The notes: generated from the letters alone by a model not told the origin. Positions 1 through 13,023 are shown, counted from the stretch's first letter. The stretch: DNA of 64,000 bases from Batillaria attramentaria (GCA_018292915.2 JACVVK020000284.1:87501-151500), one strand, 5' to 3'. Translations and numbers: made by a program.

Positions 1-258
1 TATATATACATACATACACAGATGTGTATATAAATATGTTTATATCTAGCATAAGTGATCTAATTCTCTGTTCTGTTTATACTATTTCTTTTAAGTATTG
101 TTTCAAAAGAAACATGCCAGTATAGTAAGTCCAGTTGGTGAAAAATCTAATATGCTCCATTTTCATATTTGCGCTCATTTTTTCAACTTCATACCCCTCT
201 TTCAATGCTTTTTTAAACAATGCAATATTAAGATCTCGTTTCTGTGTTTTACAGAGAT

Positions 259-330
<72 letters not shown>
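259..330. repeat. (TG)n microsatellite
   Basis: Uninterrupted TG dinucleotide run. It creates false Cys-Val and Thr-His open frames on the two strands. Confidence 0.95.
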
Positions 331-331
<1 letters not shown>

Positions 332-950
332 TTAGTCGTGTGATGCTAGACTGACGCCACCGAAACAGCTGAGAACCATCTGTGAACCTGAAAGTCTTAC
401 AATCAGGGCCTTTAAGCCTCAGTAAGAGTATCTCAAGGGTCAGGACATTCTGACCAAGAGTTCCGGTGTAAAAACGATCCGAAGTCACGGCGCGCCGCCA
501 TTTTGCAGACAGTGACGTCACTGTACAATTTCAAAGCCCACCCATTCATTCATACAACACCGGTTATTTCAAAAACAACTAATGTAAAACACAGGGTGGC
601 CAGATTCCTTTGATCACGGCATATTCACGAGCAGGGCAGACGCAGACGAGACTAACATTGCGGGCGGAATAGACAAGCTGTGATTTACACCCTTTGTCTG
701 TGGTCACCCTTCCCCCTCCCTCCCCTCCCCTAACCATAGCCCAGCCCGCAACCCCCCACCCCCACCCCCTCCCCCCACCTCTCCGTGTTGCCTGATGGGC
801 AGGTGAAGTCAGTGATTGGGAGAAAAGTGTTCCGAATATTAAAAAAACAAAAAAACAAAAAACAAGGCCGTCTTGCCCTGTCTGTCAACTCTCTAATCGA
901 AAAACGGGTTCAAAACAATAATCAGTCTCTCTGTCTCTGTCACTGTCTCG

Positions 951-991
<41 letters not shown>

Positions 992-1028
992 CCTGCTACA
1001 TCTACTAGTTCATGCATGTGGTAATTGT

Positions 1029-1189
<161 letters not shown>

Positions 1190-1464
1190 CTTTTCTTACT
1201 TATTTGTAGAGCTAGCAACGGCAGGTATGAAAATTGACTGCTTATGTTCAGTTCCTCAACCGCTGTAGTTAAAATAAAGTTTCATTGCTCTCAGTAATAA
1301 AGTTTCAGTGCGCACCCCCCCCCCCCCCACCCCCTCCAAAAAAAAAAGCAAAAAAAAAAAGAAGAAAAAACAGGAAAAAGAAGAGAAAGAGTGTCTGTGA
1401 ATAAAGCAAAAAAACAAAACAAAAAAAAACCCCACCCAAAAAACAAAAAAAAAACAAATAAAAA

Positions 1465-1469
<5 letters not shown>

Positions 1470-1555
<86 letters not shown>
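1470..1555. repeat. (CA)n microsatellite in an A-rich context
   Basis: A long CA run flanked on both sides by A-rich low-complexity sequence (about 1.34-1.61 kb). The reverse strand is open only because it encodes Cys-Val and Phe-rich low complexity. Confidence 0.95.
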
Positions 1556-1557
<2 letters not shown>

Positions 1558-2113
1558 CAAAAAAAAACCCAAACAAACAAACAAACGAGAAAAACAACAA
1601 TAAAAAAAACAAAACAATGCAAACCCCACAGGCTACATTTGTAATCTAATTACGACGCAGATAACCTTCAATTAGACCGAATTTTAGTCCCAAGAGGCCA
1701 AATGCGCATCTATTACCGGAGAGGAAATGTCTACTTTTAGATCCGTGGAGATTTAAATCATAACACACTTGAATGAAAAGCATCTCTCAGGATTACAATT
1801 ACTATTATTTGTCCTGTTTTTATTTGTCCTGCACTGTTGCCCATAATGCAAGTCGAGACGATGGCTTGCCTTCTCCTGCGTTATTTTTGTTGTTTTCACA
1901 GCAAAGGAAACAACAATTATATAAGACGGGCTGATTTTCTACGTTCAAAGATAACTTTTTGTGAACACAAACGCACGTCGCTTGCATTCTCCGCAGAGAG
2001 AATGAAACAAATACTCTGAAAATGATGTAGGCCTAGGGAAACTTACGTCATTACCAACGGAACCTTACCGACGCGCATGGTGCACCGGAATGCATTCTCC
2101 GCCGCAGTGAGTG

Positions 2114-2114
<1 letters not shown>

Positions 2115-2183
<69 letters not shown>
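2115..2183. repeat. (TG)n then TCTG microsatellite
   Basis: TG run followed by TGTC repeats to about 2228. It abuts the SINE-a copy at 2281. The block from about 2.11 to 2.34 kb recurs inverted at 31.74-31.99 kb. Confidence 0.9.
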
Positions 2184-2184
<1 letters not shown>

Positions 2185-2280
2185 TGTGTGTCTGTCTGTC
2201 TGTCTGTGTGTCTGTCTCTCTGTCTGTCCTGAACTGCGTACACATGCTGTCGCCCTTTTGCTTTCGATGTATCTGTTCCG

Positions 2281-2452
2281 GGGGGAGCCGGGCTAGCCGA
2301 ATGGTAGAGAATTGAACTCTCAATGCTCGGGGTCGTGAGTTCGAACCCCGGCTGGGGCCGAATATTTGTGCTGACCTTTTTCTCGTTGCTCCGTCTTGTG
2401 ATATCATCCATACGTGGTGGAAAAGGACGTTAAACACCCCCCCCCCCCCTCC
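2281..2452 (+). mobile_element. SINE-a copy (tRNA-derived SINE)
   Basis: SINE-a is the commonest SINE here. Its 5' head looks like a tRNA: an A-box-like TAGCCGAATGG and a B-box-like GTTCGAACC, about 40 bp apart. The body contains TATTTGTGCTG, then CGTTGCYCCGTCTTTGATATC and GTGGTGGAAAAGGACGTTAAA, ending in C-rich sequence. This copy is mildly diverged (for example TCTTGTGATATC). The head is not an intact cloverleaf and should not be annotated as a tRNA gene. Confidence 0.85.
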
Positions 2453-3065
2453 TGTGTCAGTTCCGGCTGGTTTCGATTGGGTCCGTAGTGTTTTTCTGTG
2501 TTTCTCGTGTCACAGTGACATGCGGTTACAACATGCTTTTGCCCTAATTTCTCCGGAGTGTGTTTTGAGCTGTTGTCCATGTTTGTTCGAACAAAGGCTC
2601 CGTACCATAGATGCAAATTTTGGAGCAAAACGCTATATATTCCTCTTACACATAAGGTTGCAGATGACACCCTAGAAAATTAATGCTTTAAAATTCACCT
2701 CACCTCCCCCCCCCCCCAAAAAAAAAAAAAAAAAAATCAGGCAGCGACAGACTCATGTCTAGAGTAAATTTCAACAAATTCCAATATTCCGTTTTTTGGC
2801 TATGTTGGCAGCGACCACATACCCCCTCATTCCACGGTCGTCTGCACATAGTCCACAAGCCAGGCTCGTTTTCCCCTAATTTTACTATTACCTGGCATGA
2901 CACTTGTTTACGAAGCCAACAAAACGCACCAGATTGCCATTTTACTTTGCACACAACTTTTAAAAGGGCAAAGGTGTTTGTACTAGCGATAATAGCGTAG
3001 TTCTTACTACATGACCCGGAAGCTATTACTGGTCTGTAACCAAACACTTCTCTCGTGTGTCATGA

Positions 3066-3262
3066 GCCTTAGCTGAGACTAAAAGATTAAAGTACGAGAT
3101 GCGTAAACGGAGACTAAGGCAAGTCTGGGACTACTTCAGGGACTAAGCGGCAATACAAGCTGGTGATAGTCCCGTCGTAGGAAGTTCGAGACTAGAGCTT
3201 AGTCTTAGACTATTCTAGTCTTTTTCATGACTAATCTAGTCTCTTTTTATGCATCAATCCCC
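3066..3262. repeat. AGTCT-rich interspersed repeat, copy 1
   Basis: Sequence rich in AGACTA/TAGTCT words. It shares GAGATGCRTAARC, GTCTGKGACTA, TTCAGGGAC and the TAGTCTCTTTT end with 25,845-26,010, so it is a dispersed element. The repeated AGACTA/TAGTCT words on both sides suggest inverted termini. No coding capacity. Confidence 0.55.
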
Positions 3263-4399
3263 TAACGCCCGATGCAAGGAAGGAGACTAGTGCAGGACGT
3301 ACGGCCGAGACAATACTTAGGTAATATTACTGTATTACGCTAGTCTCTGACTTTCTACACACATTAGCCCTCTGAAACATAGATACATAGTGGACTTGTT
3401 TTAGGAACTAAGCCAACATGCCAAAAGCGGCTTCTTTTTTTTCCCCCTGTCATTGACCTAGTTGTTGCCTTGGACAGATGTACCATGTAATCGATGTAGG
3501 CCCTACACCAATCTGAATATGCCACCTACAGTTAAGAACTTAGCCCCCCCCAAAATACAACTCAAACCTGAGGTGACCTGCATGCTGCAGAGAGCACGGC
3601 ATGCGGTTTCCCTAGCGTTCCTAGAATTGTCTTGATTATAATAAGTGAGCGGCACTAACTGGCTCACTGACTCACTGACTCACTCACTCACTCACTCACT
3701 CAAGTACTGACTACAGTGCCTCAACCCAGTGGATTTGTTTGGGTTTTGTTGTTGTTGTTGTTTTATTGGGTTTTGTTTTGTTTATTTAGGTTTTATTTTA
3801 ATTTTATTTTTTATTTGTTGTTGTTGTTTTGTCGGTGTTTTGCTTGTTGTTTGTTTTGTTTTGTCGTTGCTGTTTCCGAGGGGGGTGGGGGGGTGTTTGT
3901 TTGTTTGTTTGTTTCGCCGTGAGTAGTTGACCAAAACAAAATCCGGTGCAAATGAACTGCAAACACATGCTGTCGAAAAGCTTTGCTCGCCGGTGCATAT
4001 TTGCAAGAATAATTTTCTCAAATCAGGGAAGCAAACAAAATCCACTAGTTACGTACTTTCTGACGTAGACAGCTCCGACCGAGTTCCTTCTGAAGAGAAA
4101 CAACGCGCGCGGGAAAACCATACAATCACGCTACTGCGCTACCGAGCAACCAAGCAACACAACAATAAACAGACGCTGAACTGGTCAATGTCGTAAGGTT
4201 ATAGCGACAGTGGATGTCGGTCGTGTATGCATTGTGGCGGGCAACATGGTATTCGACGTATATAACTGCGAGCACATGATTCTTCGCCGGGCTGAGGGCT
4301 GACCTGGGTCGCCAAAACTATACCAGATCAGTCCTGAAGCAATTAGTGGGAAAGGAGAGGGGTGGGGGTGGGTGGGTGGGAGGGGGTGTATTGCGATCA

Positions 4400-4401
<2 letters not shown>

Positions 4402-4490
<89 letters not shown>
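4402..4490. repeat. (TG)n microsatellite
   Basis: Long TG run ending in a CG-rich stretch, preceded by a G-rich GGGTGGGTGGG segment. Confidence 0.95.
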
Positions 4491-4497
<7 letters not shown>

Positions 4498-4689
4498 CCG
4501 GTTTCCTATACCATTAGTAATTTACTAGCTAACACACTCTCGCTTGAATTAATCATAGGATGTCGCATTCTTGGCGCAGTTTAGGTAATTAAAATAATGC
4601 AATGATCAGCAATGGTAACTTTTAAAATTTAATTTCTTTGATTATCGAAGTTCTATTTTCTCAATGCTAATCTGGTGTAAATGTTGACA

Positions 4690-5290
4690 AAATAGTTTTT
4701 GTACAGAAAAATGGACAATCGCCCTGTTTTTCTTCGAGAAAAACAGTTTTTCTGCAGAAAAATGACACTTTTCAGCAGGAAAAAAAAATGGTTTTCTGTG
4801 GAAAAATCGACAATCGTGTTTCTCTGTCTGAAAACTTTTTTTCTGCAGAAAAAAAATGGCAAAGTAAGACTAGTTCTCTGCAGAAAAATGGCACAATCTT
4901 GTTTTCTGCCGAAAAAATGAAGTAGCAAGTGTTTAATTTTCTTCTTCAGAAAACCGAATTTTCTATTTAAAAAAAACAAAAACAAACTGCAAACGAAACA
5001 AACAAACAAACAAACAAACAAACAACGACGACAACAACACAAAAAGAAGACTTTTCTAAAAAAAAAAAACTGCTAATTTGTCATCCCTCGCCAGTGCTTT
5101 CAGCAGAAAAGTTTTTCCCTGTGGAAACTTCAGTTTTCTGCAGCTATACTATTTGGCATTTCTTTTTTAGGTCAAATTTCCTTCTCAGAACATCATTTTT
5201 TTCCCCTGTGCGAAAGTGCTTTTTTTTAGAAAAATATTTTTCTGCAGAAAAAAACCCACATTTTATTGTCGAATTTTCTAAAGAAAAACT
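4690..5290. repeat. Degenerate minisatellite of palindromic TTTTCTGCAGAAAA units
   Basis: About a dozen units built on TTTTCTGCAGAAAA or variants (TTTTCTGCCGAAAA, TTTTCTGTGGAAAA, TTCAGCAGGAAAA) at roughly 20-50-bp spacing, interrupted by an A-rich and AAAC-repeat stretch around 4.96-5.07 kb. Because each unit is its own reverse complement, both strands are open over part of the region, giving Lys/Phe-rich low-complexity frames that I do not regard as genes. Confidence 0.75.
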
Positions 5291-6037
5291 GCTATATTTT
5301 TCAGGTTTCGTCAACCATATGCGCTTTCTCATTGTAAATCGCTGTGTGATCGGATACCTTCAAACTACCACGTTACACTACCACGTTTTTGTTTGTCGCG
5401 GGCAGTCATTGACTTTTTTGCCACTCACACACCTTATTACACTGTAATCTGACACCGGGCCCCTGCTGGTCGCTTATTAGCACCTACCGCCCATTCAGTC
5501 ACGTGTAGTTTACAAATCGTCCGTAAGGCTCATGTCACACAGGAGACGATTTATTCCGAACGAACGTCAGCGTCAGGGAGAAGCTGACTCTCATCAAGGC
5601 AGCCTAAAAGCGGCACCTGGCAGGATGAGTAACTTAATTAGCACCGTGTCAAAAAAATAAATAAATAAATAAAATAAAATAAAACGTGTTTTGCACAGAT
5701 GTTGCCACTGTTGAGTCAGTAGTCCACCTAAAGTGTATTTTAGAGCTTCGTAAACCTGATACGTCGCCAGTGACCACGTGCGAGTTGCACTGAGACAACC
5801 ACTTGGCCGTAGGTATAGTCTGTAGTGTACAACCTCGTCACTTCGCTTGAAAGTGAAATAGGCGGCAGGCGCCTGTTTTGGCTCACGTTGTGGTTCATAT
5901 CGTTGCAACGACAGTCCCAAAGTGGTTCATAGTTTGCACACGCCTACTGAAATGGTATCGTGTTCTTGTCACGGGTATGAGCCTAGGTCGGTCTGTGAAC
6001 TTAAAAAAAAAAAAAAAAATCTGCAGGATGTATCTTT

Positions 6038-6687
6038 AAGCCTACTCATGTCAGGACACAGCGCTCGAAACACATATGCGCACACCAGTCCTTGCGCTCG
6101 GTGTGTCTACTAACTACAAAACGAAGCAAAGGCTGTAGCTGTGCACGGTGACGTACGATCACACGATCAAGATACGATCACGATACGATACCATCCGACG
6201 CCCATAACGTCCGTTTTTGTTTTTTGTTTTTTTTTACTACTTTATTATCCCTTTCGGGAAATTCGGGCTGCTTCCCCCGGGGAAAGCCCGTCGCTGCCGT
6301 GCAGCGTCACCCAATACCTATCTTTCTTTTCTTTTTTTTAACAATTTTGCAATTTTGCAAGCCGAGCTCTGAGGCGAGCCGTCCGGTCTCTGTAGTATTT
6401 ATCCATGACGCCCCAAAGACATTTGTGTCCTTCGAAAAGGTCTATAAACACTGAAGTCTGTTAGGCGACAAAGAAATTGAGGATGCACTGTCCGCCATGT
6501 TTGCGCGCCGAGTGACGTACTGCAGCCAGTCAGAATCTGTTGCGGAACCCACAGTCACAGCTGGGGCTATTTGAAATCCCAGTAGCTGTGATGACGCCAC
6601 AGCCGCGGAAAAAAACCCGAAATCACAACTGTGTAACATACGTGTACAACACTGTTGCGCTCCACAGTGCCCAGTTAAGAGCCGGCT
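6038..6687 (-). mobile_element. MITE-a copy interrupted by another insertion
   Basis: The two halves match other MITE-a copies (compare 34,869-35,196): 6038-6125 gives one end with CGCTCGGTGTGTCTACTAACTACAAA-type sequence, and about 6478-6687 gives the rest, ending in CCCAGTTAAGAGCCGGCT. The intervening 350 bp includes a SINE-b 3' fragment (6235-6345). It is diverged from the other copies. Strand is arbitrary: - means opposite to the copy at 22,826. Confidence 0.7.
6235..6345 (-). mobile_element. SINE-b 3' fragment
   Basis: Contains TTATCCCTTTCGGGAAATTCGGGCTGCTTCCCC and CAGCGTCACCCAATACCTAT, the 3' body of SINE-b seen in full at 19,680-19,994 (same orientation) and 13,058-13,415 (inverted). 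Confidence 0.75.
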
Positions 6688-7024
6688 CCACAGGCCACGA
6701 GAGACGACTACCACCTCCTCAACCGCTGGGAAAAAATCGTGGTCGTGCTGAACGCCAATATGCACAGGATGAAGCTGGCGACTACACCAACATGCCCCTG
6801 TGGTGAAGACGTCCAAACTACAGAGCATGCTCTACAACAGTGCCAGCTGCTTCAACAGCTGAGACATGAAGTATGGCCAGCAGAAACTCCACTGCGATCC
6901 AAGCTGTTTGCGAAAATTACATAGTTCATCTCACTATACGTCATGACGTTGTAAATGGCGAACGACAAGAAGATGTCTGAACGAAAATCGAACACAACCG
7001 AACACGTCGTTTTTCCATGTTTTA

Positions 7025-7120
7025 ATAATAATAATAATAATTTTATTTATAAAGCGCATATTCATATAAGATTACATGCTCTAAGCGCTAACAAAAATTT
7101 AACAGACAATAAAAACAGAA
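7025..7120 (-). mobile_element. 3' end of a non-LTR or SINE element with (AAT)n tail
   Basis: An (AAT)n tract is followed by TTTATTTATAAAGCGCATAT and a GCTCTAAGCGCT motif. This arrangement of a trinucleotide tail next to a GCGC-containing 3' sequence recurs through the window (8952, 11,040, 21,902, 26,323) and is typical of LINE/SINE 3' ends. Exact family not recognised. Confidence 0.45.
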
Positions 7121-7875
7121 TAACGCAATATGCAATAACAAGGAATACCCCAGAATGACAAAACTGAAAAAAAGAACGACAGGCAGGATCATGAAAACCC
7201 AAAGAGATCTTGTCTGAACTTTTTTCATTATAAATATGCTTTGAATAGGTAAGTTTTTAGACTGCTTTAATTTGAATGCTTTTCGTGTGACATAAAGTTA
7301 CAACATGTCTTTGCTCAAAATTTTTACCCAGCTAGCGTGCTAGCCGTGTTCAGTGTTTGTTCGGACTAGACTGAACTTCTCTCGTGTGACATCAGCCTAA
7401 CTGTTCGTGCACTTTAACATACAAGACGACTTAAATTTCGCTGACAAAGAGAAATGTGAAGCCGTCAAACAGGTATTTTCACACGATACGGATACTTTCA
7501 AGTGCTGTTCCAAACGATACAAAAAAAGCACAATCGTGTTGCAGCGGACACACTCACGCTAATTACTTTCGCTAACCCAGCGCTAAATGTTCAGAAGGTA
7601 TCTGCACATGTTTAGCGCGATTCCAGTTTTAAGAGCATATCTACCGCGTTATGCCAAGACATGTGCTGTCTGGTCACGCATTGAGCAGTGGTGCATCTTG
7701 GCTTTTTGCATCAAACTTTGTTTTTACTGTGTTTTTGCAAAACTTGTTTGTGAACAACCAGACGCGTTCAAGTCAGTTTGACATGCGCTCATGTTACCTT
7801 ATTTGCTGTAGACTTCGGGTCTCCTCAAGTTTTAACCGAGAACACGCGAAACTGGTTTAGTAAGTTTGTCTGATT

Positions 7876-8360
7876 TTTTTTTTTTTTTTTTTTGCTGCCC
7901 CAACTCTTTTGCCAGTTCCAGTGGTGTTCCTCCCAGGTTATGGTTGGAATCCACGGAGGGCTCGGAAGCTGGGGCAATTTTTATTATGCATGATGATGGA
8001 GATGAGGATGATGGTAAGATGATGCTATGGAGGTCCGTGTGGTTTGGGACTGCGGGACTGCGGGACAGGGCCGTATTCTACGCTTCCTGTCATAAACAGC
8101 CCGGCATTAACCAGGCCCGGCCGTGTAATCATCCACATCATAAGACGTGTCATACCAAGGGAAGCACCCCTAAAGTCGCACCCGTGAAGCAGGTGAATCT
8201 CGGCTGTGTGGCAACAGCCTCCCCACTGGGCTCATAGCACACCCGCTCTGGGTAGCAGCCGATCTAGGTAGGAAAAATCCCGCTTGCCTCGACTGGGACT
8301 CGAACCCGGCTCTCCCGGTCCATGGTCCGAAGTGCTAACCAATACACTACGGGGGCCGGT
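7876..8360 (-). mobile_element. SINE-c copy, full length, with 32-bp flanking direct repeat
   Basis: SINE-c is about 490 bp. On the minus strand it starts with a tRNA-like head (GGCCCCCGTAGTGTATTGGTTAGC, B-box GGGTTCGAGTCCC) and ends in poly(A), seen here as a T-run at 7876. Flanks 7844-7875 and 8361-8392 are direct repeats (ACGCGAAACTGRTTTAGTAA...) with two mismatches, an unusually long target-site duplication that shows a genuine insertion. Confidence 0.85.
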
Positions 8361-8951
8361 ACGCGAAACTGATTTAGTAAGTTTGTCTAATTATTACCTG
8401 CGTAAGGCGCAATACAAGAACTGGGGACTTACCCTGTGGTCATGTTGCTTATTTTACTAATTCGACATCCTCTGGGTAAATTTCACAAAACTTTCTAATG
8501 CCCTTATACGGCGAAACGAGTCTGGAGATTCGCGCTGCTATCTGGACAGACACCTTCTGACATGAGCTGTTACAGCTGCGCCACCTACCCGCTGTCCGGC
8601 GCGCGTGGTTTGCTTTCCCGCTCGACTTCTGCCCAAGGTAGAATCATGAATGCACCTGTTGTGAACTTTAAAGTAGCATAGTGATTCGAACAACGAGGGG
8701 TATCAAACAAAAGTGACCCGCGTCTTTCCAGTGCTACGACGATGCAAAAGTTTCGACGACGACTGCTATCTGTTAAATCGTTATAGCAGTAGCAACAGCG
8801 GGTTTTTGTTTTTGGTCTTTTTTCCCCTCAAATCTTAGTAGCACCGGTAAAACGTCTTGAATCTTGCGTTTGCTGGTTTGAAAGAAATGTTGCCGTTTAT
8901 CAAACAACACAAAACAACTTATGCTAATGACCCAGTCAATGTTGAATTTGA

Positions 8952-9288
8952 AATAATAATAATAATAATGAGTATTGTATAGGCGCTTTACCCAATTTCA
9001 CGAATCGGCTCAAAGCGCCGCGAACTGAACCCAACACGCACGCTCACGTGAATCACACGCATTCTCCCACACACTGGACATAAACATATTACAATCACGT
9101 GGTGCGAAGGGTCAGCTCAGCTATTTAAATTTCGGGGTTTAGAATTACATTTATTTTTCAAATTTGGTGGGCTGAACATTTCCAAAGCAGAGGGGGAGGA
9201 AGCCGGAGTACCCGGAGAGAACCCCCGACGATTGGCCCGAATGAACGGTGCCACATACGAGAAGGAAAAATTCTTTGCCCGAGTGGGC
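8952..9288 (-). mobile_element. SINE-d copy, missing most of the tRNA-like head
   Basis: SINE-d read on the minus strand has a tRNA-like head, a body with GGCACCGTTCATTCGGGCC, CCGGGTACTCCGGCTTCCTC, GCTGAGCTGACCCTTCGCAC and GATTCACGTGAGCGTGCGTG, then AAAGCGCCTATACAATACTC and an (ATT)n tail. This copy retains the body and tail; the head breaks off near 9288. Confidence 0.8.
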
Positions 9289-9299
9289 AATAAGTGGTT

Positions 9300-9395
9300 A
9301 ATAATAATAATAATAAGGATTTGTCTGGCGCCCAACCTCCTGCTGGACCTCTGGGCGCCTCACAGTAGCAGAGTGGCATTGCATACATACACGTT
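9300..9395 (-). mobile_element. 3' end fragment of another trinucleotide-tailed element
   Basis: (AATAAT)n followed by GGATTTGTCTGGCGCCCAAC and GGACCTCTGGGCGCCTCACAG. The tail plus GCGCC motif resembles the other retroelement 3' ends in the window. It is fused to the broken SINE-d copy. Family unknown. Confidence 0.4.
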
Positions 9396-9448
9396 ATATA
9401 CATAATCCCTTCGTGTGCGATCTGTTCCGAGGGGATGCATAGAGCTTA

Positions 9449-9656
9449 CATGATTAGTTCGAGTTGTTTACCACGAAAGAAACCACTCGTTTTTTTTTTA
9501 ATTTTTATCTTTTTTTTTTCTTTTTCTTTTTGTGGGGGGGGGGGGGGGGGGGGTCCTTTTTTTTGCCGTAGCTTCCGAGCCTCCGGCCAGGTAGCTACGA
9601 CAAAAATTGAAACATCGAGTGATTTCTTTCGTGATAAACCCCGAGAACTAATCATG
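9449..9656. mobile_element. Hairpin MITE with about 48-bp terminal inverted repeats
   Basis: Starts CATGATTAGTTCGAG and ends CTCGAGAACTAATCATG-like. The left arm (9449-9496) pairs with the right arm (9609-9656) with few mismatches, including the shared core GAAAGAAACCACTCG / CGAGTGATTTCTTTC. The loop contains T- and G-homopolymers and GTAGCTTCCGAGCCTCCGG. A partial relative lies at 22,449-22,560. Confidence 0.75.
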
Positions 9657-10374
9657 TCAGCTGTTTATACCACGAGCATTCAGACTCTTACCTCTAGCAG
9701 CATACATTTTCTGCGACATTTTCTCAGAAGTAGGGTGACCTATGTACAATCCTCAAAATTCTGCGCATTGATTTGACAGGAAATGATGCGTAGAGTAGTT
9801 TTAAGTGCTCGGTGTTAAGAAAAAGAACATCCAAAACATTATGCTCATGTACCGTCACTCGAAAGTGCACTCGCAAATGCTTCGCAGAGATTTTTCTGTG
9901 CGATTTTTTTTTTTTTTTTAACGTGATCAAAGCAAAGTAAAATTTCACCCCCAGAATAACAAAATAGCTATGCACCGGCCGTGACGTATGAATTCCAAAT
10001 GTTTGAAATGACGCACTTTCTGTGCCGTCTTTGACTGATGACGTCAGTAAAGTGTGTTTTTTATGAACTCGTAAACCACTGAGTGAGTTATGAAAAGTCA
10101 TAACTAACACCTTCGTTCTCTGTTTCTTTATTATTTTAGGAAGTAAAGCACTCGTGGTTAACTCACTGAAAATGTGCGCTAGCGAGTGGTGTAAATACTC
10201 TCCTTTGACATTTTCTGACAATATTTTCAACCTCAGCACACGCGTTTAACAGTTAACACCCACAACACTACTGATCGTGTCAGAGCGAATCACCGCTATC
10301 AGCACTTTGAGCCCGAGGCAAGAGTCGAGCGGGAAAATAAACCATGCGTCCGCCGCACGCTTCACGCCACCCGG

Positions 10375-10382
10375 TATTTAAA
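10375..10382 (+). promoter_or_regulatory. Candidate TATA box of the WAP gene
   Basis: TATTTAAA, 58 bp upstream of the start codon at 10,440. That spacing allows a transcription start about 30 bp downstream and a short 5' leader. Inferred from position and sequence only. Confidence 0.4.
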
Positions 10383-10439
10383 TGTCTGGACGTCTCTCTG
10401 TTGTCCGCAAACCGCCCGACGCCAGCACACAGTGTCACC

Positions 10440-12965
10440 ATGCTTCAACGGCCACGTGTCGCCTTCGTCTGCTGCATGGTGAGTATTGGCCACAGAGAGA
10501 AGTCAGTGCGTGATAAATAGACAAATTCGGACATGTACATCTGTGGGTCTCATGTGAGGCTGAGCACTCGTTTTCTGTTCCGTGTGAACTGTAACGACCA
10601 AAGAGATAAACTGATGACTGACAGCAAGAAATCACATCCGGGTCTATGTTACCAGGAATTTCCTGCGTAGTGCAAAATATTCACTTCAGTTTCTTTAAAG
10701 TGTCTATGTTCGTAACGGGGGAGCCGGGGTGGCCGAATGGTAGAGCGTTGGACTTCTAATGCTCGGGTCGTGTGTTCGTATCCTGGCTAGGGCCAAATAT
10801 TTGTGCTGGCTTTTTCATCGTTGCCCCGTCTTTGATATCACCCGTATGTGGTGGATAAGGACGTTAAAGCCCCAAACACCCACCCATCCACCTTATGTTC
10901 GTAATGAGTTATGAGAGGGAAAAACTAACTGACGCTTACAAAGCGCTGAGGATGTTCGCCAAATGAACAAATGAGTAAATATTTATTATCAGTTTTAGCC
11001 ATTGCGACCCTTGACGTGACGCTTCTAATACTACTACTACTACTACTACTACTAATAATAATATATTACACTTGTAGAGCGCGGAGTTCTGCTTTTAAAG
11101 CACTCAATGCGCTTTTGCTCACGCATACACACAACATTCACACGCACACATTTATACACATCAATACAGGCGGTGAAGTTTAACTTGAACTTAAAGATCA
11201 AAAGCTAGTTTGAAAAGATGTGTTTTGAGGTCTGCTTTAAACTGTAGGAGGGAAGGGATGTTTCTCAGGGAAGATGGCAAGGAGTTCCAAACGTGGGGGG
11301 GCACTATAACTGAAAGAACGTTGGCCAAATGTTTTGAGGCTGACCCGGGGGAACCTTAAGTAGCTTTTCTGAGGATGAGCGGAGAGTGCGGGATGTTTCG
11401 TACGTGGTGAGCTTATCAGAAAAGTACTGGGGAAGTGACTACTACTACAGAAATATGACTTTCTTTGGCCTAACGCTTCCAGTGACACCAGCGACCAAAT
11501 TGATAAAAATAGCCACTTATCAGCGCGTTGAAGTTCGTGTTTAGTCCGCAACTAAACAACGTCGTCTGAGCCCGTGTGTAAAAGTCGAGGTTAATTTAAC
11601 CCACGGCTACGAGTTCAGCCCACCAAATTGGAAAAAATAAATGCAAATCTAAATTCCGATATTTAAATAGCTGAGCTGACCCTTCGCACCACGGGATTGT
11701 AATGTGTGTATGTCCAGTGTGTGAGAGAATGCGTGTGATTCACGTGAGCGTGCGTATTGGGTTCAGTTCGCGGGGCTTTGAGCCGATTCATGAAATTGGG
11801 TAAAGCGCCTATACAATACTTATTATTATTATTATTATTGAGATTTTTTGTGTGTAAGAAAACAAAGGGGACAAGGTGGACAAAGAAAACGAAAATAATT
11901 TATTTTTTTATTGCTTTTGCTTTTGACTTCTTTGACGAAAAAAACATAGGGTACACTTACGTCCCATTCATTTTGTTTCTGTTTGTCCTGATGACAATGC
12001 CGAAACCGTCGACCTGTTGACTGTGAAATGTGTGTGGTAAGATAAGTCTATATTTTTCTGTTTGTTGTTGTTGTTGTTGTTTCTAGTTGTTCATACTTCC
12101 ACTGTCGACGTGTCGACTGTGAAATGTGTCTTGTAAGAAATGTCGTTCATTTAAATTTAAAAAAATTCTTTATACTTCCATTGTCGACGTGTTGACAGTG
12201 AAATGTGTCTTGTAAGATATGTCTTTTGTTTGTGTTTTTATCTAGCTGTTAATACTTCCACTGTCGACGTGTTGTGAAATGTGTCTTGTAAGATAAGTCG
12301 TCCATTTTTTTTGTTTTTGTTTTTTGCTTCAGTTGTGCATACTTTCACTTGCCGTCAGTTTCGCTTGCTAGGTTAAAAAAAAGGCCTTCACTGCTTCATT
12401 AAAAAAAAACCAAAACAATTTTGTCGAAAATGCAATACATTTTCCAAGAATAGCAAAGTAGTCTCACCTTTCAAGAAGTCATTAAACGAACGAAATGTCT
12501 ATTACTTTTTGGCGGATGGGGGAATGACTTGTATGGTCTTTAAAAAAAATTAATGAACACGAATGAGACATGATACTTTAAAGCTATTCGCGGGCAAAAC
12601 CTAATTACGATATACTACACTTTCATCCGGAAAAAAAGGCTTAACCCCTTGACTGCCAAGGCATGGAAGTGGCCATGCATTTGCATGGCCACTACCCTGC
12701 CTTGGCAGTCAAAGAGTTAAGAGCCATGGAATTGATAAACGGTCAGGCCTTTTTTCTATTCAGACAGACGTGTTGTGTAGGTGTTACAAGTTATTACAAA
12801 CTCACATCTACACATGAATTAGTATTTTAAGTTTAACACACATTTCTACTGAAGGAAACTAGGCCTAAGCACTGAGTCTGCCAGTCAATAGCATTAGTCT
12901 ATGACACTGTAACCTTCCCACAAAGGACATCGGCGGACAGCGTGGTCGACCACTTAGAACTGAAT

Positions 12966-13023
<58 letters not shown>

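Noticed and set aside
4653..5042. 129-codon minus-strand frame rich in Phe/Lys/Arg
   Set aside because: It is the translation of the TTTTCTGCAGAAAA minisatellite and an AAAC repeat.
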